Under the pieces are notes generated by a model, which saw only the letters and a list, made by a program, of their open reading frames with translations, was not told the origin of the DNA and ran no database searches. Shown here one piece after another: positions 1 through 10,192 of a stretch of 64,000 bases of DNA (the stretch's first letter is position 1; every line of letters starts with the position of its first letter). Source of the stretch: an uncultured Desulfomicrobiaceae bacterium (GTDB lineage: Bacteria; Desulfobacterota; Desulfovibrionia; Desulfovibrionales; Desulfomicrobiaceae). The stretch is from the NCBI GenBank assembly GCA_937989665.1, contig CALKRN010000006.1, forward strand, positions 62,001-126,000, read 5' to 3'. A program made the position numbers and the translations under genes.

Positions 1-26
1 TCCTCCTTCTTGGCCGGGGCAGCCTC

Positions 27-386
27 TTGATTCGAAACGAGTCCCTGTTGTGGGCTACCGCGACTCTGGCCCTGGCCCTCGGCCTCGGCGTCCTCAAAAG
101 CCGCGTTATCTTCGACCCTGCTGCCCAAAGAGCCCTCGCCCACATCCGCCGCAAACCCAATCATGCCTGTCTTGGCGGCTTCCTGTCGCTGCGCAACTGG
201 GGACTCGTCGTCCTCATGATGGGGTTTGGCCAGCTGGTGGGGGCCATGCCCCTGCCGGGGACTGTACGCAGCGGGGTCCTTACGCTCGTCGGGATAGGGT
301 TGATCCGCTCCAGCCGCCTCCTGTGGCAGGCGTGGCATGCCACACCGGCCACGCCCCTTGGGGACCTGCGCCCTGGCCGAAAGTAA
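27..386 (+). CDS. small membrane protein, function unknown (possibly 5'-truncated by window edge)
   Basis: No function is recognised. The product has at least two hydrophobic stretches, at residues 7-22 (ATATLALALGLGVL) and about 57-72, followed by a third weaker one near 80-95, and a basic linker between them, so it is probably an inner-membrane protein. The only start in the window is a TTG at 27 with no clear ribosome-binding site. The frame stays open to base 3 (LLLGRGSLL upstream), so the gene may begin outside the window. The last 107 bp overlap the 3' end of the convergent phosphatase gene. Similar short proteins are common in Desulfovibrio-type genomes (recollection, not checked). Confidence 0.55.
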   Translation: MIRNESLLWATATLALALGLGVLKSRVIFDPAAQRALAHIRRKPNHACLGGFLSLRNWGLVVLMMGFGQLVGAMPLPGTVRSGVLTLVGIGLIRSSRLLWQAWHATPATPLGDLRPGRK

Positions 387-1185
387 ACCCCTGCCCCTGG
401 AGCAGCGCGTCCAGATCCGCATACCGAAAGCCCACGTGCTCCACGGCATGGGCATCGTCACCATAGGCAAAAGGGATGCCTAAGGTCTTTGCCGCTTCTA
501 CGATGGAGGAGCAGGGATAAATCTCGGACGCCCCCTTGCGCCACGCCGCCACATTGGCATCGAGCACAAGCCCAAGATCGCGCACGGCCGTGAGGTTGCG
601 CACGACCCGCGCCCAGACCGCAGGCCGGCTCAAGGTGGAAGGGAAGTCCGGGTCAAAAAGACGCACGAGGTCAAAATGCCCGACAACCTCCGGCCGCACG
701 GCCTCGAGCATGGCGAGTTGGGCATCGAAATAGGCGAGGTAGAGGTCCTCGAGCCCGCCCACCGCAGCCATGGCCTGGGCATAGCCCTGGGGCGAGGCAT
801 CAAAGCAGACCCCTGCCACATGGTGCACCGAGCCCACCACAAGGTCGAGGCGGTGCCAGGCACGCAGCTGCTCGATCCACGCGCCAGCATGCTCGTACCA
901 CTCGCTCTCCATGCCCACGAGGATGGTCGCCTGCCCGGCGTATTCCGCCTGCAGGCGCCGCGCCTCGGCGACGTAGGCCGCAAAACGCCCTGCCATCCAG
1001 GCGGCATCCCGACCAAGGGCGACCTCGTCGGGATAGCGCCAGCGGTTGGAAAGCGGCGGCATGTGTTCGGTAAGGGCAAAAAGGGAAAAGCCCTGACGGA
1101 CATAGGCGGCCACCAATGCAGCGAGGGGGTCTTGGGCATGGTCACAAAAATCCCGGCTATGGCCGCCGTGCAAACAAGCGCGCAT
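280..1185 (-). CDS. PHP-domain histidinol-phosphatase
   Basis: 301 residues. The likely reaction is L-histidinol phosphate to L-histidinol (histidine biosynthesis, cytoplasm). PHP metal-ligand motifs are visible in order: HGGHS at residues 6-10, TEH at 39-41, GMESEW at 91-96, GSVHHV at 118-123, GHFDL near 168 and YGDDAH near 251. The DFCDHA segment just after the first motif is typical of HisK/HisJ-type phosphatases. The ATG has an upstream GGAGGAAG. The start codon region lies inside one copy of a 66-bp-spaced direct repeat (1191-1279). The C-terminal ~35 residues are glycine-rich, do not resemble the family, and lie antisense to the neighbouring membrane-protein gene, which suggests the original stop was lost. 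No other histidine genes are nearby. Confidence 0.8.
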   Translation of the reverse strand: MRACLHGGHSRDFCDHAQDPLAALVAAYVRQGFSLFALTEHMPPLSNRWRYPDEVALGRDAAWMAGRFAAYVAEARRLQAEYAGQATILVGMESEWYEHAGAWIEQLRAWHRLDLVVGSVHHVAGVCFDASPQGYAQAMAAVGGLEDLYLAYFDAQLAMLEAVRPEVVGHFDLVRLFDPDFPSTLSRPAVWARVVRNLTAVRDLGLVLDANVAAWRKGASEIYPCSSIVEAAKTLGIPFAYGDDAHAVEHVGFRYADLDALLQGQGFTFGQGAGPQGAWPVWHATPATGGGWSGSTLSRRA

Positions 1186-1190
1186 TCTTC

Positions 1191-1279
1191 CTCCAGTGGA
1201 CTACGGTTGCGGAAAAAGTCTCCCCGGCGGCGCCTTGAGCACGGACGCGCCTCTCCCTCCAATGGACTATGCTTGCGGA
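1191..1279. repeat. paired direct repeat, 66-bp spacing
   Basis: Two copies of a 23-base unit, at 1191-1213 and 1257-1279. Both read CTCC-(A/G)TGGACTA-x-x-x-TTGCGGA with only a few mismatches. On the minus strand both copies end in a GGAGG run. The downstream copy supplies the ribosome-binding site of the PHP phosphatase, and the upstream copy overlaps the 3' end of the GGDEF gene. Confidence 0.65.
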
Positions 1280-2526
1280 GCCATCCCGAGCTCCACCCGA
1301 TTCCGGCCACGGTTTTTGGCCCGATAGAGCAATTGGTCGGCACACACGAGGTGTCGCTCGAGCGTTTGCCCAGGAAGCTGGCACACCCCGATGCTTGCGG
1401 TTACAGATACCTCGCCCTGAGGCGTCACCACGGGCTGGGCCGCGAGCTCCTGCCGAAATCGCTCCATCTGCTCGACGATATCCCTCCCACCGCCAACGAG
1501 GACCGCAAACTCCTCACCGCCGAGACGCCCCACCACCCCCGCCTTGGCAAAATGGTGTTCCAGGAGCGTCCCTACATGACGGAGCACGGCATCGCCCACG
1601 GCATGGCCATAGTGGTCATTGATCCGCTTAAAGTGATCGAGGTCCAACATCGCGACATAAACAGGAAGCCCGGTGGTCTGCGCCTTCCGCATGACCTTTT
1701 CCGCTTGCTCGAAGAAATACCGGCGGTTCGCCACTCCGGTCAGGGGGTCCTTTTGCGAGAGATCACGGATAGTGTGGATGTACTCGAGTAAATCCAGGTT
1801 CTGGATAATCCGGCAGTAGAGCTCCTCGGCGGAAAATGGCTTGTGGAGGAAGTCATTGGCCCCGCTTTTCAGAAAGCGCGCCGAAAGATTTTTTTGGTCA
1901 TGGCCCGAAATCCCGATGATGGCTAACTCTTCCTTGGAAGCGATGCCCCGTACTGCATGTACAAAGCGGATTCCATCCATTTCAGGCATTTCATAATCCG
2001 TGATTACCAACTGCACTTCCGGATGCTCTGTCAAGACCTGCAGCCCTTGTCGGCCATTGTCCGCTTGAAAAACCGTAAGACAATGCACTGCCAGCATCTC
2101 GGCAAGCATATGCCGCACCGTCGCCGAATCATCTACCACAAGCACGGCAATACTTCGATTATGTATGATACGGCGCACAAGACGCACCGCATAGTGGAGG
2201 CTCTCCTCCCCTTCTTTGATGATGTAATCGACGATGCCCTTGGTCCACAAGCGTGTCCGGGTCTCCTCGCTGCAATCGCCGGCAAAGACAATGACCGGGA
2301 TGGTGTGGGCGAGCACGACGTCCACCACCTCACCGTTTGGGGCATCGGGGAGGTTAAGGTCGAGCAGCGCCACATGAAAGGCCTGGTCCGCTTCCACAAC
2401 GGCGCGGGTGGCCCCCAAAGTGCCGGCAGTCACCACCTCGACGTCCAATGCTGCCTTCATGCGCTCCACCAGGACCTGGACAAACATCCGGCTATCATCC
2501 ACCACCAAGAGCCGAGGCCGTGCCAT
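1267..2526 (-). CDS. REC-REC-GGDEF response regulator (diguanylate cyclase)
   Basis: 419 residues with PleD-like architecture. Receiver 1 covers about 4-120 (D10/D11 acidic pair, D56 phosphoacceptor, K104). Receiver 2 covers about 128-245 (acidic pair in VVDDS at 130-134, D177, K229). A GGDEF domain covers about 255-410 with an intact GGEEF at 336-340. Both receivers keep their catalytic residues. The expected role is phosphorylation-controlled synthesis of cyclic-di-GMP from two GTP. The inhibitory RxxD site normally found five residues before GGEEF is absent (AKAG there), so simple product inhibition is unlikely. It is encoded alone on this strand and its cognate kinase is not evident. Confidence 0.93.
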   Translation of the reverse strand: MARPRLLVVDDSRMFVQVLVERMKAALDVEVVTAGTLGATRAVVEADQAFHVALLDLNLPDAPNGEVVDVVLAHTIPVIVFAGDCSEETRTRLWTKGIVDYIIKEGEESLHYAVRLVRRIIHNRSIAVLVVDDSATVRHMLAEMLAVHCLTVFQADNGRQGLQVLTEHPEVQLVITDYEMPEMDGIRFVHAVRGIASKEELAIIGISGHDQKNLSARFLKSGANDFLHKPFSAEELYCRIIQNLDLLEYIHTIRDLSQKDPLTGVANRRYFFEQAEKVMRKAQTTGLPVYVAMLDLDHFKRINDHYGHAVGDAVLRHVGTLLEHHFAKAGVVGRLGGEEFAVLVGGGRDIVEQMERFRQELAAQPVVTPQGEVSVTASIGVCQLPGQTLERHLVCADQLLYRAKNRGRNRVELGMAPQA

Positions 2527-2645
2527 ATCTCCACCCTCCCTACTTGCCGTTTTTCCAGCTCGCCACTAACCTCGCCACTAGACAAAGCATGGTGCATTTC
2601 TTCATCTTCATAACCCAGAATAACCCAGACAGCCCCCCCTCCACA

Positions 2646-3284
2646 ATGCAAATTGTTCTCGTCGCCCATGGCCGTTTCACCAACACCCCGCAAGAACGGG
2701 AGGCGCTCCAAAAGGCAGCACGGATTATCGCCGCTGATGGCGGGGCAGAGCACGTCCTTGCCGCCGGCTTGCTTCCCCACCTCGTGATCGGCGACATGGA
2801 CTCCCTTGCCCCGGCGACCCAACGCCATCTGCGGGCCTACGGCGTCCCCATCCAGGTCCATCCACGGCACAAGGACGAAACCGATCTCGAACTCGCCCTG
2901 GGCGCTGCCGCAGACGCCACGGGGATCACGATCCTCGGCGCCATGGGCGGCAGGCCAGATCACGAATGGGCCAATGTCCTCCTCCTCGCCCAAACCCATT
3001 GTCCGGCACGTATCCTCGATGGGACAGCCACCATCCACCTCCTCAATCACCAGCGCCCTAGCCTCCACCTCGCCACCACCCCAGACGACACCATAAGCCT
3101 CATCCCCCTTGCCGATTGCACCGGGGTCACCCTCTCCGGCCTGGCCTATCCCCTCCACAATGCCGTCCTTTCCCTCGGCAGCCCGCGGGGAGTAAGCAAC
3201 GTCGCTCGAGGGGAAAAGGCGACCATTTCCTTGACCTCCGGACAGCTCCTCGTCATGCATCTGCCCCACACCACTTTCCTGTGA
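2646..3284 (+). CDS. thiN: thiamine diphosphokinase
   Basis: 212 residues, the usual size. The enzyme transfers pyrophosphate from ATP to thiamine to give thiamine diphosphate. Hallmarks are AADGGAEH near residue 30, GDMDS near 50, a conserved DETDLE near 80, LGAMGGRPDH near 100 and a C-terminal TLSGLAYPL...GSPRGVSN segment. I chose the ATG at 2646 because the protein then starts MQIVLVAHG, like the family. An in-frame ATG at 2589 would add 19 residues, and neither has a strong ribosome-binding site. It is followed 7 bp later by a DUF475 gene. With thiBPQ at the other end of the window it would form a salvage route. No TPP riboswitch is visible upstream. Confidence 0.85.
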   Translation: MQIVLVAHGRFTNTPQEREALQKAARIIAADGGAEHVLAAGLLPHLVIGDMDSLAPATQRHLRAYGVPIQVHPRHKDETDLELALGAAADATGITILGAMGGRPDHEWANVLLLAQTHCPARILDGTATIHLLNHQRPSLHLATTPDDTISLIPLADCTGVTLSGLAYPLHNAVLSLGSPRGVSNVARGEKATISLTSGQLLVMHLPHTTFL

Positions 3285-3291
3285 GGTTTGC

Positions 3292-4335
3292 ATGCCCCAA
3301 CGCCATTGGTTTTTCTTTTTTTGGGAATCGTTTCTTGGGACGATTCTGGGCATTGGTGTCGCCTTTTGGCTTGGCTACCAGGCCGGGGGGCCCTCCGAGG
3401 CCATCGCTTATCTCATCACCACGACCCTGCTTGCCTGTCTCGAGACTTCGGTCTCCCTGGACAACGCCGTGGTGAACGCCGCTGTGCTCCGGGTCATGCG
3501 GCCTGTCTGGCGGTTCATCTTCCTGACGGTGGGCATCGCCGTGGCCGTGTTCGGCATGCGGATTCTCTTTCCGATCCTCATCACCTCGGTGATGGGGCAT
3601 GTGCCTCTAGCGGAAGCCTGGCGCATCGCCACCACCCAACCCGAACGCTACCAAGCCCTCATGGAGGCCAGCCACGTCAGCGTCATGGGCTTTGGCGGGA
3701 TGTTCCTCCTTATGGTCGCCCTGACGTATTTTCTCAACGAGAACAAAGAAACCCATTGGGTCCCCTGGATAGAACGCTTTCTCGCGCGGGCCGGGAACGT
3801 CGAAAACGCCGCCGCTTCCCTCGCCATCGGCGTTGTCCTCGCCACCTTGCCCTTCCTGCCCGAGAGCAACAAATACCCTTTTCTCATCAGCGCCCTGGCC
3901 GGATTTGGCGTCCACGCCCTCATCGATGTCCTCAAACACATCGTTGGCGGCAGCGACATCCTCGAGGCCGCGTCGAAAAACGGCCTGGTGGGCTTCGTTT
4001 ATCTGGAAATCCTCGACAGCAGCTTTTCTTTTGACGGGGTCGTGGCGGCCTTTGCCCTCACCAATAAATTCTGGCTCATCGCCTTGGGACTTGGCATCGG
4101 GGCCCTCTTTGTGCGCTCCATGACCGTGTATCTGGTCGATCGCGGCACCTTGGAGCACTTCATTTACCTCGAGCCAGCGGCCTTTTGGGCCATCGCCTTT
4201 CTTGTCTCCGTCATGTTTGCCTCAGCAGCGGGACACCACCTGCCTGGCGGTGAGGTCACCACTGCCGGAGCAAGCCTCGTCATCCTGCTGGCTGGCGTCA
4301 TCACGAGCGCCGTCTCGAGGCGCCGGAACTCATGA
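3292..4335 (+). CDS. DUF475 / TerC-like integral membrane protein
   Basis: 347 residues with about eight hydrophobic helices. It carries the two internally similar acidic motifs of the DUF475/TerC superfamily: LETSVSLDNAVVNA (residues 50-63) and LEILDSSFSFDGVVAAFALT (near 242-261). These paired acidic motifs are thought to bind or move divalent metals. The substrate here cannot be read from sequence. The start has a GAGG upstream and follows thiN by 7 bp. The stop overlaps the ATG of the next gene (ATGA), so thiN, this gene and the MFS gene are probably co-transcribed. Confidence 0.85.
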   Translation: MPQRHWFFFFWESFLGTILGIGVAFWLGYQAGGPSEAIAYLITTTLLACLETSVSLDNAVVNAAVLRVMRPVWRFIFLTVGIAVAVFGMRILFPILITSVMGHVPLAEAWRIATTQPERYQALMEASHVSVMGFGGMFLLMVALTYFLNENKETHWVPWIERFLARAGNVENAAASLAIGVVLATLPFLPESNKYPFLISALAGFGVHALIDVLKHIVGGSDILEAASKNGLVGFVYLEILDSSFSFDGVVAAFALTNKFWLIALGLGIGALFVRSMTVYLVDRGTLEHFIYLEPAAFWAIAFLVSVMFASAAGHHLPGGEVTTAGASLVILLAGVITSAVSRRRNS

Positions 4336-5507
4336 ACCCTCGCCTCCTGCAGCTGGCTGTCTTTGCCCAAGTCTCGGCCTGCTTTACCTCCATATACCTC
4401 GTGCAGCCGGTGCTGCCCATCCTGCAGGCGGAGTTCGGTGTCTCCCTCCCCCAGGCCGCGCAAAGCGTCTCCGTCGTTATCCTCGGCGTAGCCCTCTCCA
4501 CCCTCTTCTTTGGCCGTCTGGCGGACACCGTGCCCGTCAAGCCTCTCATCGCCGCTGGCGGCATCGTCGTGGCCGGGGCAGGTCTTGCCTGCGCCGGGGT
4601 GCATTCCATGCCCCTTTTTCTCTCTTTGCGCTTTCTTCAAGGGCTGTTCATCCCTGCCCTCACCACCTGTCTTGCCGCTTACCTTGCGCGCACCTTACCA
4701 GTGGCGCGCCTCAACACCGTCATGGGCGCCTACGTGTCGGCCACGGTGGTGGGCGGCCTGGGCGGACGGCTTCTCGGCGGCTGGATCCACCCGCCACTGC
4801 ACTGGCGGGTGGCCTTTGTGACCTCGAGCACCCTCGTCCTGGGCACCACCCTCATTGCCCTGCTCGTCCTACCCCCCGAGCAACGCCCTCCGCAAAGCTC
4901 GGCCACGGACTCAGGGTACTTAAACCTCCTCTGCTCCCCGCGCCTGCTCGGCCTCTTTTTTCTGGGCTTTGGCTCACTGTTCGTCTTTGGCGCTACCTTC
5001 AACTACCTGCCCTACTACCTGTCTGCCCCGCCCTTTGCCCTCTCCACCTCTGCCATTACCACCATCTACTTCACGTACCTTCTCGGCGTGGTGGTGGCAC
5101 CAGCCTCCAGCCAGCTGAGCAACCGCCATGGCAATGGCGCCACCATGCTCCTGGGAGCCACGGCCATGGCCCTTGGCCTCATCATCACCCGCCTCCCTTG
5201 GCTGCCTCTCGTTGTCTTCGGCCTTGCGCTCCTTTGTTCTGGCTTCTTCGCCCTCCATGCCGCTGCCGTAGGGGCAATGAACCGCAGCCTCTCGGAAAAC
5301 CGTGGCCGAGCCAATTCCCTTTACATCTTGCTCTACTACCTCGGCGGCAGCAGTGGCATCACCGCCATGGGCTGGGCCTGGCAGCACGCAGCTTGGGATG
5401 GGGTGCTCCTCACGGCTCTGGCCATGCTCCTCCCCCTTGCGGCCGTAGCCCTCTGGGAGTGGCGCAACGAATGGCCAAACGAGGGCCCAGGAAGAAAGGG
5501 AGGATAG
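4332..5507 (+). CDS. MFS transporter (YnfM-like)
   Basis: 391 residues, about 12 transmembrane helices, a typical major facilitator length. The loop 2-3 motif appears as FFGRLADTVPVKPL (about residues 59-72). The N-terminal QVSACFTSIYLVQPVLP segment and overall pattern resemble the YnfM/Bcr-type drug or metabolite exporters. The substrate is unknown. It is translationally coupled to the DUF475 gene by a 4-bp ATGA overlap, and no gene follows for 343 bp. A different-frame long reading across this region is antisense-like noise and not a gene. Confidence 0.85.
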   Translation: MNPRLLQLAVFAQVSACFTSIYLVQPVLPILQAEFGVSLPQAAQSVSVVILGVALSTLFFGRLADTVPVKPLIAAGGIVVAGAGLACAGVHSMPLFLSLRFLQGLFIPALTTCLAAYLARTLPVARLNTVMGAYVSATVVGGLGGRLLGGWIHPPLHWRVAFVTSSTLVLGTTLIALLVLPPEQRPPQSSATDSGYLNLLCSPRLLGLFFLGFGSLFVFGATFNYLPYYLSAPPFALSTSAITTIYFTYLLGVVVAPASSQLSNRHGNGATMLLGATAMALGLIITRLPWLPLVVFGLALLCSGFFALHAAAVGAMNRSLSENRGRANSLYILLYYLGGSSGITAMGWAWQHAAWDGVLLTALAMLLPLAAVALWEWRNEWPNEGPGRKGG

Positions 5508-5850
5508 CGGCTTTAGTGCCGCGGTGGCTTTGGTGCCGCGGGCCGTCGATTGCTGCAACCAGCCCGCTCCAAAGAAGCACTTGGGAGGTACGAGCCAAGG
5601 CCACCCGCTGCGGCTGGCCGCCAGAGGGCTCCTCAGGGAGACGATCTCCCAAGCCACAACGCCCACTTGACAAAGCAATTCCATAAACAACGGATGCTGT
5701 CCTAGCCAGGGGCAACCCGTTGGTGGCTTCCATTGTACAGGTCTTAGCCGAAAAAGGCCTTGGTTTTGTAACCATCTCGCCCCATTTTTGTCGCCCAGTC
5801 TTCTTCCTTGGCGGGCATAAGAGGGTCTCCTTCCACCATAAGGAGCTTCT
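5508..5850. other. intergenic region between MFS and chemoreceptor genes
   Basis: 343 bp without a convincing gene. It starts with a tandem 16-base repeat (5509-5524 and 5526-5541, GGCTTT(A/G)GTGCCGCGG), whose first copy can fold on itself (GCGGC...GCCGC). A TTGACA at 5668-5673 could be a -35 box, but no good -10 follows at 16-18 bp. An AAGGAGC lies just before the chemoreceptor ATG. Confidence 0.5.
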
Positions 5851-7977
5851 ATGCGCCACCTTTCTTTTCCCCTCAAGCTCACCTTGTTGGTTATCGGTGC
5901 CGCCCTCCTGGCGAGCCTCGCTACGGCCATGGGAGGGAGCCACATGGCCCGGCAGGGCTACGTGGAGCGCGGCCAATCGGCCTTAGCCCATATCTCCTCG
6001 ACCCTAGTCCAAGCCACCAAACTTCAGGCCCGTCTCGAAGAAGAACGCCTCGCTGCCGACCGCGACATTGTCCGCACCACCGTGGAGCTCGCTGGATTTC
6101 CGGTGGTAGAGCCCCTCGCCGAGGCAGAAATCACCCTCGCTGGCGAGACAAGTCCGACCATCCTTCCTGCGATAAAACTCGGGACTACCTACCTCCACGA
6201 GTCCGCCCCTGCCCTGGTCAAGGCCGCAGGCCTTGTGCAGTCACGAGTTCATTTTCTCCAACTGTATGACCGCCGCCTTGTGCGCATCGCCGGAGGCGCA
6301 CCCCGAGAGCAATCCCCATGGGCTCAAGGGACCTGGATGGGCGCCGATCACCCTGCGTTCCAACGTATTGTGGAGCACAAAGCCCCGTGGCTCGGCCCGG
6401 TGGAATACGACGGCGCCCTATGGCTGGCGGGGTACACGCCGGTGCTTGACCTTGGGGAGCAGGTCATTGGTGCCCTTGAGGTTATCCACCCCCTTATCCG
6501 CCCAGAATTCGCTCAATTCGTTGCGGCCACAGGCTTGGGAGGGGCCGGTGGTTCTTGTCTCGTGGACCCAGCAGGGCGCATCCTCACCCCCCAGGCCGAC
6601 CCCCGCCTTGTGGCCCATGCCGTGGCCGCACCTGCCTCTACGGGAACCGTTGACGACAACGAACCCATCGTGTGGCAGCGCGCCTCCAACCTCCCTTGGG
6701 GGCTTCGCGCCATCACCTGGGTACCAGAATATGATCTCCTCGCCGGGGTCACTGCCCAAGTGGTGCAGGGCGCCCTTGTCAGCCTGCCCGTGCCGTTGCT
6801 TCTTGCTGTGGCCATCGGCATCCTGGGTAGCCGCGTCCTCCTGCGCCCCATCATGCGCATGGCCACAGCCGCCAGTTGTGCCGAGGCCGGAGACTATTCC
6901 TGCCGCCTCCGCTACGAAGGCAAAGACGCCATTGGCACGCTCGCCCAAGCCATGAACAGCCTCCTTTTGCGCCTCCAAACGCTCTTTGAAGAAATCCAAT
7001 CTGCAGCGAGTGAGACGGCCAACAGCGCCAAAGGGCTCAGCAGCAGCGCCCACGACCTCCTTGCCCAAGCGAATCAAGCGGTCGCTCAAGCTGACGAGGT
7101 GGCAGGCAACACCCGCACCATGGAGTCCAACCTCGACGCGGTGGCCGCGGCCATGGAAGAGGCCACCGCCAATGCCCATCTCATCTCCCGTGCCGTGGAG
7201 GCCAACTCCGCGGACATCGCCCAAATGGCAGAGCACACTGCGGCCATTGAGGCCAATACGCAGGTGGTAGTCTCCCATGCCCAAGTGACTGTCAGCACGA
7301 GCCAAACCCTGGAGGAATCCACCCGCCGCATCGATGCAATCATTGGCCTCATCCACTCCATTGCCACCCGCACCCAGATCCTGGCCCTGAACGCCACCAT
7401 CGAGGCCGCTCGCGCAGGCGAGGCCGGACGCGGCTTTGCAGTTGTGGCCAACGAAATCAAAGACCTCTCCCTCCAAACAACCCGCGCCACTGCCGAAGTG
7501 GATGCCGTCCTGCGCCATATCCGCACCGGGACCCAAAGCGCCCGCGAACACGCTGAGGCCATGCGCCAATCACTCCACATCACCCATACGGCCATCGTCT
7601 CCCTGACCGAGGCCATCAACCGCCACGCTCAAGTCAGCCAAGAATCGGCCACGGCAGTAAGCCAGCTGTCGTTGGGGCTCCAGGAAATCGCCAGCAATGC
7701 CGTTGCCATCTCGGAGCTCTGCCAGCGCAACAGTACCGACATCCAAGCGGTCCACTCGGCCACTACGGCCATTGAGGCCGAAGGCCAAGCCGTACGCCGC
7801 CAGGCTGAGGAGCTCGAGACCCTCTCCCGACGGCTTTTACGCCTTGTGGAAGACGAAGCCACAACAGACGCTGCCCCACCTGCTCTCCAAACCCCAATGC
7901 CCCTCCCTGCCCCCAACCAGGCCCAAGGGCGGAGGCCAGTGTGGATGCAACGCCATGGGCTTGTCCCAACGGCCTAA
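5851..7977 (+). CDS. methyl-accepting chemotaxis protein with periplasmic sensor domain
   Basis: 708 residues. Transmembrane helix 1 is at about 8-28, a periplasmic sensing region (probably Cache-type) at about 30-305, helix 2 at about 308-328, HAMP at about 330-385, and a cytoplasmic signalling domain from about 400. The CheA/CheW-interacting hairpin tip is clear, with [19 protein letters not shown] followed by VVANEIK near residue 510-540. The ligand is unknown. The ATG has AAGGAGC six bases upstream. No C-terminal CheR-docking pentapeptide is seen (ends GLVPTA). It is followed 78 bp later by a second receptor. The two differ strongly in the sensor domain, so this is a pair with different inputs. 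Confidence 0.93.
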   Translation: MRHLSFPLKLTLLVIGAALLASLATAMGGSHMARQGYVERGQSALAHISSTLVQATKLQARLEEERLAADRDIVRTTVELAGFPVVEPLAEAEITLAGETSPTILPAIKLGTTYLHESAPALVKAAGLVQSRVHFLQLYDRRLVRIAGGAPREQSPWAQGTWMGADHPAFQRIVEHKAPWLGPVEYDGALWLAGYTPVLDLGEQVIGALEVIHPLIRPEFAQFVAATGLGGAGGSCLVDPAGRILTPQADPRLVAHAVAAPASTGTVDDNEPIVWQRASNLPWGLRAITWVPEYDLLAGVTAQVVQGALVSLPVPLLLAVAIGILGSRVLLRPIMRMATAASCAEAGDYSCRLRYEGKDAIGTLAQAMNSLLLRLQTLFEEIQSAASETANSAKGLSSSAHDLLAQANQAVAQADEVAGNTRTMESNLDAVAAAMEEATANAHLISRAVEANSADIAQMAEHTAAIEANTQVVVSHAQVTVSTSQTLEESTRRIDAIIGLIHSIATRTQILALNATIEAARAGEAGRGFAVVANEIKDLSLQTTRATAEVDAVLRHIRTGTQSAREHAEAMRQSLHITHTAIVSLTEAINRHAQVSQESATAVSQLSLGLQEIASNAVAISELCQRNSTDIQAVHSATTAIEAEGQAVRRQAEELETLSRRLLRLVEDEATTDAAPPALQTPMPLPAPNQAQGRRPVWMQRHGLVPTA

Positions 7978-8055
7978 AGAGCGCCTCATGCAGACTTGCG
8001 CAGAACAGCGTTACCTTCTTCACCCCCTCTCCGCGAAAAACGTTACGGAGGTCCC

Positions 8056-10140
8056 ATGCATTTTCGCTTCAACGTCTCGTTTCCTGTCAAACTCGCTGGA
8101 GCCATCATCGGTCTAGTGACGGTGGCCATCGTTCTCTCCACTGCCGTGACCTTCCGCCAGGCTGTGCACAACGCGCAAGAACTTGGCGAAGAGTCCCTGG
8201 AAAGCACCACCGACATCCTCGCCCGGGCACTCCTTCCCCTGCACTCCATGCTGGCCCAAGACCTACGCAACCACATGACCTTCCTGCGGGATAAAATGGT
8301 TGAACTGGGCATGGGCCATGTGGACAACGAAGAACAACGCTCCGTCACCATCACCGACGAGACTGGGGCCCAGCGCACCACAAAGGTCCCTCTCTTCAAG
8401 CTCAAGGACTACCTCCTCACCGAAGACACCGCCCTCGTGGACGAAGTGCGGCGGGTCACCGGCAGTCATCTCTCCCTTCTCCAGGTCGTCGATGGCGCCC
8501 TCGTTCGAGTGGCGACGACGATCCCCAAAGACGATGGCTCGCGGGCCATCTGGACCGCCCTCTCTGGGGCAAGCCCCGTTACCCAGGCGATCCTCCAGGG
8601 CAAGGAATACGTGGGTATGGCCACGGTCCTGGGCCAGCCCTACATGACCTTCTACCAGCCCATCAAAGATCGCCGCAATGGAGTCATCGGAGCTCGATTT
8701 GTCGGACGTCCACTCCTCACCCCGGAGATCGTGAACCTCATTAAAGGCACCCGCCTTGGGGAAGAAGGCTATGCCTTTCTTTTTGATTCTACTGGCATAC
8801 TCCACATCCATCCCACAATCCAAGGAAAGAATGTCTACCAAATCCCTGTTGTCGGCGAGCTCTTCCGGCAGCAACCCGAGGGACTTATCCGCTATACCTT
8901 CCAAGAGAAGACAAGACTCGCCTTTCTGCGTCCGCTGCCTGAGCTCGGGGTCACGGTGGGGCTGACTATCCCGGCAGAGCAACTCACCGATAGTCTGCGT
9001 CCTGCCCTTGTGCAGGGCATTTGGGTCGCTTTAGGGCAGTTGGTGGGCACCATCCTGATAAGCTGGTTATTGATCCGGGCCTTGCAGCGCCCCATCCAGG
9101 CCATGGGGAACGCGGCAGCCTGTCTTGCTCGTGGAGACTTCCGAGTGAAGGTACACTACGCTGCCCGGGACATCCTCGGCGAGTTGGCCCAGGCCATGAA
9201 CACCATGATCCAGGCCATTACCCCGGTCCTGCGTAATCTCGGCCAGGCGACAACTTCCCTGGATACAGGGGCGCGGCGCCTTGAACGTGTCGCTGACGCC
9301 ACCGTGTCCCAAGCTCAACAGGAAATGGGGCAAACCGAGGCCATGGCCGAGCGGGCCGGGGTCATCCATGAAGCCATTGACGCGGTCCGCAATGCCATCG
9401 AGCGGGCCGGGAGTAACCTGGCGTCCATTGCTGCTGCCGCCCACCAGATGAGCACCACCATGCACGGCATCGCCGGGCAAGCGGCCTCGGCCAAGACCAC
9501 CGTCACTGACGCTCGCGCCACAACGCAGGAGTCCTCAGCCACTTTAGCCCGTTTGGACGAGGCCGCCCAAGAGATCGGGGCCGTAACACGCACCATTGCC
9601 GATATCTCGGCCCAGACCAATCTCCTCGCCCTCAATGCCACCATCGAGGCCGCCCGTGCCGGCGAGGCCGGACGCGGCTTTGCCGTTGTAGCCAATGAGA
9701 TCAAAGAACTTGCCAATCAAACCGCCCGCGCCACGGAGCAAATCCACACCACCATCGGCAGTATTCAGCATGCCGTAGCGGAGGCCATTGCTGGGATGGA
9801 ACGCATCACGCATGTCATGGATGCCGTGGTCACCACGGTCACCAACATCACCACCGCTGTGGATGAAGAGGCCCTCACCGTGGGAGGGATTTCCTCGAAT
9901 GTGGGGGATGCTGATGCCGACATGCGCCAAATCATCTCCCGGGTGGAAGAGGTGGCGGCCATGGCCAGCTCCTTGAGCCAAGACGCCCAAGCGCTGCGCG
10001 CTGCGGCAGGTCGGCTTTTGGAACAAGGCCAAAGCGTACGCCAAGAGGCGGTCACCATCCGCACCACCGCCGAGGACCTGGGTCAGCTCACCGGGTATTT
10101 TCAGATCGAGGGGACGGCATCATGTGAACCCTCTCGCTAA
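8056..10140 (+). CDS. methyl-accepting chemotaxis protein with Cache sensor domain
   Basis: 694 residues. Helix 1 is at about 12-32 and the periplasmic dCache/Cache_3-like domain at about 35-320, including the typical [17 protein letters not shown] strand near residue 236-252. Helix 2 is at about 325-350, followed by HAMP and a signalling domain with [20 protein letters not shown] near 521-540. I chose the ATG at 8056 because GGAGG lies six bases upstream and the protein then starts directly with its first helix. The frame is open 20 codons further. The product senses a small periplasmic molecule and signals to CheA. Its stop codon lies in a hairpin (10129-10150). Confidence 0.93.
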   Translation: MHFRFNVSFPVKLAGAIIGLVTVAIVLSTAVTFRQAVHNAQELGEESLESTTDILARALLPLHSMLAQDLRNHMTFLRDKMVELGMGHVDNEEQRSVTITDETGAQRTTKVPLFKLKDYLLTEDTALVDEVRRVTGSHLSLLQVVDGALVRVATTIPKDDGSRAIWTALSGASPVTQAILQGKEYVGMATVLGQPYMTFYQPIKDRRNGVIGARFVGRPLLTPEIVNLIKGTRLGEEGYAFLFDSTGILHIHPTIQGKNVYQIPVVGELFRQQPEGLIRYTFQEKTRLAFLRPLPELGVTVGLTIPAEQLTDSLRPALVQGIWVALGQLVGTILISWLLIRALQRPIQAMGNAAACLARGDFRVKVHYAARDILGELAQAMNTMIQAITPVLRNLGQATTSLDTGARRLERVADATVSQAQQEMGQTEAMAERAGVIHEAIDAVRNAIERAGSNLASIAAAAHQMSTTMHGIAGQAASAKTTVTDARATTQESSATLARLDEAAQEIGAVTRTIADISAQTNLLALNATIEAARAGEAGRGFAVVANEIKELANQTARATEQIHTTIGSIQHAVAEAIAGMERITHVMDAVVTTVTNITTAVDEEALTVGGISSNVGDADADMRQIISRVEEVAAMASSLSQDAQALRAAAGRLLEQGQSVRQEAVTIRTTAEDLGQLTGYFQIEGTASCEPSR

Positions 10141-10150
10141 AGCGAAAGGG
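10129..10150 (+). terminator. hairpin over the stop codon of the second chemoreceptor gene
   Basis: CCCTCTCGCT, AA, AGCGAAAGGG: a 10-bp stem with one mismatch and a 2-base spacer (the loop must open by a pair or more). It spans the TAA. It has no T tract, so it is a weak terminator candidate or a 3'-end stabiliser. Confidence 0.4.
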
Positions 10151-10192
10151 AGGACATCCGCCTCGCCACCGCGCCCCTGACGGCAAAGCAAC

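Noticed and set aside
676-1791. 371-codon plus-strand frame over the phosphatase and GGDEF genes
   Set aside because: It lies antisense to two well-supported genes and has no recognisable domain; long antisense frames are expected at this GC content.
4202-5686. 494-codon open frame on the plus strand over the MFS gene
   Set aside because: It is the alternate frame of the MFS coding region, Pro/Arg/His-rich, with no domain and no ribosome-binding site; the frame at 4332 has clear MFS features.
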